From Tethya wilhelma (lineage: Eukaryota > Porifera > Demospongiae > Tethyida > Tethyidae), in the NCBI GenBank assembly GCA_964030475.1, contig CAXIPT010000007.1:3252657-3316656 (forward strand): a stretch of 64,000 nucleotides of DNA. The letters run 5' to 3'. A model generated the notes under the pieces. The model saw only the letters and a program-made list of their open reading frames with translations. It did no database searches and was not told the origin of the DNA. The position numbers and the translations under genes were made by a program. Of the stretch, positions 57,665-64,000 are shown piece after piece (within the stretch, counting starts at the first letter, position 1; each line of letters opens with the position of its first letter).

Positions 57665-58162
57665 TTTTTGCTAATGTATCGCATCACCCCTCATTCCACG
57701 ACTGGTGTGTCACCAGCCCAATTGCTTATGGGTCGTCGGTTGCGTTCTCGCCTTGATCGATTATTTCCAGATATGCAACAATCTGTACAGAGTAAGCAGT
57801 TTAAACAGGCTAAGAATCACGACAATTCCAAGCCACTCAGAACCTTCTCTCTTGGAGACCAAGTTTATATGAAAGACTTCTCTTCAGCTCCGCCTGTTTG
57901 GGCCCCAGGACAAGTAGTCAAGGTCTCTGGCCCTCTGTCTTACCACATCCAGTTGCAGGATGATCGCATTGTTCGTAGGCATGTTGACACTGTTCGCAAG
58001 AGACACCCAAACATTTCTTCTTCTGTTGATGACCTGTACTTACCTACTCGCACTCCCACAGTAGCACCTCAGCGTAACTCCAGTACTCCTGCTGAGCAAC
58101 CATCTCTCAGACGATCTAGTCGCCTTTGTCCTCCTCCTGTTCGTTATGGCCACAAAACTTGA
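57665..58162 (+). CDS. Ty3/gypsy pol C-terminus (second element)
   Basis: An open frame directly after the gap reads LLMYRITPHSTTGVSPAQLL, GRRLRSRLDRLFPD, then the integrase C-terminal region (FSLGDQVYMKDFSS, WAPGQVVKVSGPLSYHIQL, RRHVDTVRKR) and a Pro/Ser-rich tail to TGA at 58160. The integrase core and everything upstream are missing at the N. This 3' end is intact and its PPT and LTR follow directly. Confidence 0.85.
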   Translation, partial: FLLMYRITPHSTTGVSPAQLLMGRRLRSRLDRLFPDMQQSVQSKQFKQAKNHDNSKPLRTFSLGDQVYMKDFSSAPPVWAPGQVVKVSGPLSYHIQLQDDRIVRRHVDTVRKRHPNISSSVDDLYLPTRTPTVAPQRNSSTPAEQPSLRRSSRLCPPPVRYGHKT

Positions 58163-58186
58163 ACTATTCATCTTAGAGGGGGGAAG

Positions 58187-58349
58187 TGTTATGGACTGAA
58201 CTATTGGACTCTGAATTGTACATGTGTTGTGGTTTATGTTCTTCCTGTCTTACGTAATTTGTGTATAAAAACTGTAGTTGTTTCCATTTTGTCAGTTGTC
58301 AGTACTAAGTGTCTGCTGATTCAATCCGCACATTTCATGAGTTATTACA
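58187..58349 (+). repeat. Short 3' LTR of the second Ty3/gypsy element
   Basis: A purine tract (AGAGGGGGGAAG, 58175-58186) immediately precedes TGTTATGGACTG; the repeat ends TTATTACA at 58349. 163 bp with a GTATAAAA TATA-like box near 58263. The 5' LTR is not in the window, so the boundaries are inferred from PPT and TG...CA. Confidence 0.65.
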
Positions 58350-58352
58350 AAT

Positions 58353-58578
58353 AAGAAGAAGAAGATGGAGGTTTGGCATATTTTTGTTAAGTACTTTAGC
58401 GATGGTTTTAGGCCATGTTTTTAGGCTCATTAGAAAGAGAATGAGCTAAAAGGTAGCTTTAGAAGCCTTATAGTGCCAAGCGCTCATTTTTTGCCGAGTT
58501 ATTAGCGTGAATATTTGTATTGCGCTAATGGGCCATCCGTGCCATTCCTATGTACCCAGTACTACCGTACTGGGAATA
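58353..58578 (+). repeat. Family A repeat copy
   Basis: AAGAAGAAGATGGAGG... to the palindromic end CCCAGTACTACCGTACTGGG at 58556-58575. It abuts the LTR with only three bases between. Confidence 0.8.
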
Positions 58579-58699
58579 TATAATTATATACATAACATCA
58601 CACACTGTAAATTGTAACTTACAGAGAAAAGTGGACTGCTGGCTTTTGATGCTATATAATGCACAATATGGCATGGGCATCCCATTACATAAATAGAAG

Positions 58700-60690
58700 A
58701 ATCCACAACACAATTATGCGGGTCTTGATCGAGTTTCTACAGCCCATGTTTACTGAGGTGTTATCAAGAGCAATCCCCACACAATTCATCCATGATAGGT
58801 CATGTTTTTCTAATGCACTTTACATTTTAGAAAAAATCCCCTCTGCTGTTGATTGTGAAGACAAGCACATGTCCAGAAATTGTGTGTGAACCCGACCACT
58901 CTTTTCATTAATGATCCTTACAGTTAGAGGGTTCATTTTTTCTACACCAGTGTCACTAAATCCATCAATAGCCACAGAATACGGACAGGTTTGCATTGCT
59001 TGAACCAAAGCTTGCTGATATGATGGTGCAATGGCACCATTAACTATGCAGGTTGTTTTGAAGCATAACTCTTGGCAATTTTACTATCAGGAAAAATATC
59101 ATGGAAGAGAGGGGTCAACTCATCAGCAAGAGAAAGTGGTATATTGTGTTGTACTAGCATATATGACCAAATTTTGGAAAACCGACCAGATGTAGTATTA
59201 AGCGAATTTTGAGATAGCGGTTGCATTGTAATCTACGTCATTGCAGCTAGCTATTTTCCAAATTTGAAGCGGCTAGGCGCTATAGTTTTGGAGATATGAG
59301 CTCAAATATACCGACAGTTCATTAAAATTGTGAGAGAATACATTGCTAAGCGCGAGTACACAAACTCCGTATACTATCCGTGTTACAAACAATTTATGTT
59401 TGTGGTACAATTTTAGTGTAACATCAGAATATGCATAAAGTTAGTTGAAGCGCCAGTTAAAACTTACTTTAGGAGCCTTTTTAAAGACACAGAAGACCAG
59501 GGAGCCTTCCAGGAGGATTCACCAACAAGGTAAGTAAGTCTACTAAGTAGAATAATGTAGCGGGTGGGCTGTATCTAGAGTAACCACGCTATAAATGGCA
59601 CAGAAATAAGCGCCCAATATTAATGCATGCATCTATAGCTATTCTAACTGTGGGAAACAGTTTAGCTAATACTTATTGCCCATAAAAAGAAGCGCTTAGC
59701 TTCTTTCCCCCACAAATTTCATTGCAAATTTATTATACACAATGTACAAAACATTCATTCATTATTATGCACAGATAAACAGCTCCTGGCATAGCTCAGC
59801 GATTCTGCAACACTGTGGACCATCTTCTGATCAGTCTGGAAGAGATTTCTTTCTGCTAGAAGTGTTTAGTTCATGAACAATGTATTGTTTTTTTGTTGCA
59901 CATTAAATATGCAAGATTATAATGAGATGCACACCAGCAGCTGCATCACGTACTTATCAGAATAATTAATCAATGAACATGGCAACGTATCCTGTGTACT
60001 AACGAGAGAGAAGCTAGCAATGGCTGACATAGCTGCATTCAAACACTTGTATCTCAGCAATAGAAGCAGCCCCACCCGTAAATCACGTCTGCAGCTCGCC
60101 GAGGTGTGCCCCTCCCCATTGGTGCAAAAAAAATTAATTTTGCGCGTGCGTCACGAATTACACTACAATCGCAGAATACTACAAATAAAGTTTTACTACA
60201 TCTGGTCGGTTTTCCAAAATTGTATGAACCAACTTTTACCTCTGCACGCATGACCTATTGCAGTATACAATTTGAAGTCAGCGGGTATTAATAATTATTA
60301 TGATTGCTTAAATACTAACTAACCTGTTTACAGAGAGGTCCTGACCGAGACTGAGGCTGGAAGTTCAGTGTAGCCTGTCTCTTTAAACTCTTTACATGAT
60401 TTTGATGTATAGCCTTTTGAATATGCCTCTCAATATCAGCCTTTCCTTGGTGAGCACAAGAAATTTGACGGTTGCAAACAGTGCAAGTGAATTTATAACA
60501 ATCACCTCTGATCACTTCTACGAACGGGTACGTCTTCCTCCATAACTCGTTGAATATTGTTTTGTAGACTGCTGCCCCAGCTCTTTTAAACTTTTTTGAT
60601 GGTCCAGGACTCAGTTCGAGTCGTTCTTCTGGGACTTCATCACAAGACGAAGCATCTGACTCCATGCGTTCAGTCAGTGTACAAGTACAT
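58700..60690 (-). pseudogene. Decayed hAT-like transposase with BED-type finger
   Basis: The first part (60690-60318) encodes an acidic start, then YKFTCTVCNRQISCAHQGKA with DIERHIQKAIHQ, a BED-like zinc finger, and closes with a CAG|GTTAGT donor-like site. After about 1.1 kb the coding sequence resumes at 59226: NIPLSLADELTPLFHDIFPD, a one-base frameshift near 59050, then YSVAIDGFSDTGVEKMNPLT, RVHTQFLDMCL, an in-frame stop at about 58820 and LSWMNCVGIALDNTSVNMG. Motif order matches hAT-related transposases. The interruption 59230-60317 may be an intron or an insertion. The copy is dead. Confidence 0.75.
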
Positions 60691-61151
60691 TTTATATAGC
60701 GTAAATGCATGCCTAATATGGGCATATAGTGTGCAGCCAATCAGAATTACTTCTGTGTGCTGGATGTAAAGCTGGATCCGGAGGGCTCTGAGCTCTGAGA
60801 CCAGTTGTTTATCAGTTGCGCTTGACCTGACCAGGACAAGCAGAAGGCGTGAGAATAGTTTACCTCAGCTTGAGAGTGTGAGAAAGAAGGACTCACGCCG
60901 TAGGCGTGACACTTTACAGGTATGTTTTCTGCCCAGCGAAAAATGTGGGTCAAGAAAAACTGGCATACATTTTGTGTTCTCTGCTCAAAATCGGGCAGGG
61001 CCAATCTGATTGCTTACATGAAGTCATGTGACTAAAATATCCCATGACATTGCGTTGATTTTGGAAGTCGCGAAAAATCATTACTTGTAAACTGACCGGT
61101 CTGCAGAATTTTTGTGTGTGTGTATAGACATAGATAATTAACACTACGTAC

Positions 61152-61306
61152 CCAGGATTGGAAACGCTCCAATAATCTGCATCGCGATCTGCATTGTGCC
61201 CATTTCCGGTAAGGGTGCATTATTTGGAAATCTTTCTTCAAGAGAGTCAGATCTTTCAGTGGAGTCAAGACAGTCAGAGTTCAAGAGTTTTTGTCGTTGG
61301 CTAACT
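61152..61306 (-). CDS. Exon-like segment, unidentified (may be repeat)
   Basis: An open 155-nt frame between TGTTTCAG and GTACGT encodes VSQRQKLLNSDCLDSTERSD and EERFPNNAPLPEMG, plausible protein. However, the last ~60 bp recur in inverted form at 63645-63730, so at least its 3' end is repetitive. No family recognised. Confidence 0.3.
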
Positions 61307-61777
61307 CTGAAACACTCCTTGATTAAAGGTATGCAGTGATTGTTGAAGTTAAGACAATATTTTGAACAATTTTTGCTTACATTATTGGAACTGGCAGGAT
61401 ACACTGCAAATGAATCACCCTGAAAAAACTTGCACATTATGGAGTTGATACCACAATTTGTACATTATTCCAAACTTTGAACACTGGCCTTGTATTCATG
61501 CTAACTAATACAGTTTCAGTCATCTGAATGGAGGTGTAGAAAGTATATAGGACTTCATTTCAAACTAGGTCACCTACAATTTGGTTATGCCTTGAACGAT
61601 TATTCCATCCCACTGGAAAACAATAACTATAGTCCATTTAAAATTCTCTAGAATTATGTAAAGGTCTGTGTGCAGAATGGTTATCCATTTAAAATGTGTA
61701 GACATTCATGTACTTGCCACTGCCTAACAATTTTATTTCAACTCTCAAAACGAAAACTTTTTTGGCTAACTAATACA

Positions 61778-61840
61778 AATCATAAACCTTCATAATACAC
61801 TAATTGCAGTTCAATTAGTGTATTATGAAGGTTTATGATT
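61778..61840. repeat. Perfect 29-bp inverted repeat with 5-nt loop
   Basis: Arms 61778-61806 and 61812-61840 are exact reverse complements around CAGTT. Function unknown. Confidence 0.9.
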
Positions 61841-61980
61841 ACTGCTTGCTCAAGCAGAATTGAAATGACATCAAGTCTTGCACTCCTGAGTTCCATCTTT
61901 GATCTGAAAAAAAATACAATGATTATCAGTAAAATTTAACCACAGCCACATGCTAATCACCCATGTTTGACCATGCATTA

Positions 61981-63006
61981 TTAAGCCTTGGCGCGTGCAT
62001 AGCACATGCAGAGGATTACAGTAGTTGTTTTGTGTGTCTGTCTGTTTGTTCCATTGAAATCTTAAGAAAGGCAGCTCTAGCGACAAAATTGATGGTACTT
62101 ACGTTCATAAATCTGACTGATCTGGTAGAAATATATTTTTTGTTGTCTAAAATACTTTAGTTTCCAAATTGAAATTTCATGCTTTTGTGCCTTTCTGAGC
62201 GCTTAGCTTCGAGACCATGCCTACTAATTTGTCCAGAATTTGTGTAGTAAATACTGACAAGCACACTGAGGAACATGGCTTTCTGAATGGCTGCTGTTGC
62301 TGAACTGTTGGCCATTGTTGTTTGGCAAGACAGACAGGAGTTCAGTGGCGGATTTAGGGTGGTTCCTGGAGTTCCATGGAACCCCTCTTTTAGCTGAGAC
62401 CTCGCAAAATAACTAACTGTGGGGACTGGAAAAGTGCTAGCTGGAACCCCCCTTTCAACTTAATAATACCAAAAGCAACTCAAAATCTCACTGTATAGCA
62501 GTCTTTGGTTTACGATAATATAGTTTCTGACTCTTTCTTGCCGTTTTTCTCCATTCAGGCCTTACTGTGGCAAAATCTAGCTGTCAGCACGCTAAAAGGG
62601 GCGGGGCTTGGCTAAAATTTTCCGCGCGGATTGGAACCCTTCTATAGATCCACCACTGGAGTTGGCCTGCCATATATATGTAAGCATATATATAGGGCAT
62701 GCAAAGATTTTTACATTGTGGGCAGCTTGATATAGCTAGCTATGCATCACTGAGTTAGACTCACTGTAGGTCCAGCAGCTAGACTTTGCTATCTGACAGC
62801 AGCTGAGTATTACAACGCATGTATAATTATTGTAGCAAAGCTAATCTGGTTCATAGTCTGTGACATGTGCTACTTTACCACACTCAAAGTTAGCAGGCTA
62901 TGAGTCTAGATGTATTAGTTGCTGAAGTTCTCAGTGATACACTCTTTTGCACAGTGTGCTAGCTAATTGAGTGTGCCGAGGCTTATGCACCAACGGTGCC
63001 TTCATT
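61981..63006. mobile_element. Family B element with nested hAT5-like insertion
   Basis: TTAAGCCTTGGCGCGTGCAT at 61981 and the GTGCCGAGGCTTATGCACC end near 62972 look like the two ends of one family B copy; 62343-62658 is a later insertion. Confidence 0.5.
62343..62658. mobile_element. CAGTGGCGG-ended element with 5-bp target duplication GAGTT
   Basis: CAGTGGCGGATTTAGGG at the left, reverse complement CAGTGGTGGATCTATAG at the right; GAGTT occurs at 62338-62342 and 62659-62663. 316 bp, non-coding. Same family as 55461-55840. Confidence 0.82.
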
Positions 63007-63009
63007 ACA

Positions 63010-64000
63010 TAGGGAATTACTGAATACTACTAAATTGGTTACCATCCCAAACCAAAAAGCATTCCTCTTGCTAACAAATACATTTCAAGACCTCTAAAAA
63101 AATGAGTTAGAGGTACAGAAAGTAGCCTGTTTGAGGTTGTATTTCTTCAATTTTTTACACCATCAACAGTACTTGTAAAGGGAGCTAGTCTTCAAACAAT
63201 ACATACCATTCCAGTAAAATTAGCCTGACAACATTCTAGAAACAATTATAGGTACAGTAAGTAGGCTATGTTTGGAAGCTATAACAGCATACATCTTCAC
63301 AGCTTCTACACTACTTACAAAGAGAGATAGGCCTCCAATATGGACCCAATTCCAAACCACAAGCAATCTGTAGTTCATTCACAGCAACAAACATTTCTTT
63401 ACTACATCCTAGAGACAATTACAGGTACAGAAAGAAAGGCTATTTAGCAAAGAATTTGAGTAGACGCTGAGTATAGGCATACGAATAATTGATATTACAT
63501 TTTTACTAACCAAAAATATTTATCAGTTATCAATAGCCTAAAACTACTCCACAACACACTTACATTGCTTGTAATGGCCCGCTGTTTGTCGTCCTTCTTC
63601 TTCTTGGCAACCCTTCGTTTTGCAGGTGTATTCGCGATTCGCGAATTCAACCGCAATGTGCATCGCGATCAAAAATTTGTATTGCAAAGTATAGGCATTT
63701 CCAATCCCGGCTACATAGTGTTAATTATCTATGGTATAAAAGTTTTGAAACCTCGAAAGAACGAGCCATTGACATCGCTAAAGCTAACACTTTCATGGAA
63801 CAATAAGAATTTATTTGTTACAAAGGCATGAGCTTCGGAAATTGAAGTGGGTAGGGTTAGTCTAACCTTTTGACTTGAAGCACTCAATCATTTGGCGAAG
63901 ATTATTTACTAACTACTCTTTTCTCAAGGCTTATTGTTCACTGTGAAGTGACAAAAAAAAGCGATTGATCTGTGTTGAAACTTGTCGCGAAATGCAGTAA
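63010..64000. other. Stretch without supported gene
   Basis: Three diverged direct repeats of about 120 bp ('aattataggtacagaaagtaggct', near 63110, 63245, 63420) are present. An 88-codon frame at 63565-63831 has no recognised domain and overlaps a repeat shared with 61140-61195. Confidence 0.5.

Noticed and set aside
63565..63831. 88-codon plus-strand frame
   Set aside because: No domain, no splice support, and it overlaps sequence repeated in inverse at 61140-61195.
1..64000. tRNA, rRNA or conserved small RNA genes
   Set aside because: No cloverleaf with A/B boxes and no rRNA-like conserved tract was noticed; a covariance-model scan would be needed to exclude them fully.

Overview
The window looks like nuclear DNA of an early-branching animal, most likely a demosponge close to Amphimedon queenslandica (inference). 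It is AT-rich, its genes are split into many short exons with GT-AG introns, it carries a compact Lhx1/5-type LIM-homeobox gene, and it is full of short inverted-repeat elements, Penelope-like, Ty3/gypsy, hAT-like and Tc1-like remnants. Six single N positions (10280, 28063, 31218, 34898, 48945, 57664) mark assembly joins, and three of them sit between near-identical copies of flanking DNA, so parts of the window are probably haplotype duplicates rather than real tandem repeats. Two cellular genes dominate. On the plus strand, a six-exon LIM-homeodomain gene (Lhx1/5 type, 295 residues) runs from 30537 to 43349. On the minus strand, starting only 200 bp away and pointing the other way, a multi-exon gene begins at 30336 and can be followed through ten phase-compatible exons to 8078. 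Its predicted N-terminus has an SILK motif and then an RVSF motif, as in the kinetochore scaffold KNL1 (Spc105/CASC5), and a long later exon carries a DMELT motif, so I call it KNL1. The two start codons face each other across a probable bidirectional promoter. Inside KNL1 intron 8, on the same strand, lie two or three exons of a Dpy-30/RIIa-like (IQCK-like) protein at about 9745-10570. The 3' part of KNL1 is not resolved; two minus-strand exon candidates at 4055-4162 and 2669-2832 could belong to it. Layout: 1-2660, inverted repeats and a Tc1-like transposase relic; 2660-6300, exon candidates and two TIR elements; 6600-8000, a decayed mobile-element gene; 8078-30336, KNL1 with a Penelope-like element (13623-15350) and several TIR elements in its introns; 30537-43349, Lhx1/5 with a truncated hAT-like transposase and a Penelope remnant in its introns; 43350-64000, mostly mobile DNA: many copies of a GAA-tailed palindrome-ended repeat, a decayed transposon-like gene (49212-50816), a Ty3/gypsy pol with an internal inversion (52590-56125), the 3' end and LTR of a second Ty3/gypsy element (57665-58349), and a decayed hAT-like transposase (58700-60690). 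No rRNA, tRNA or CRISPR array was seen.
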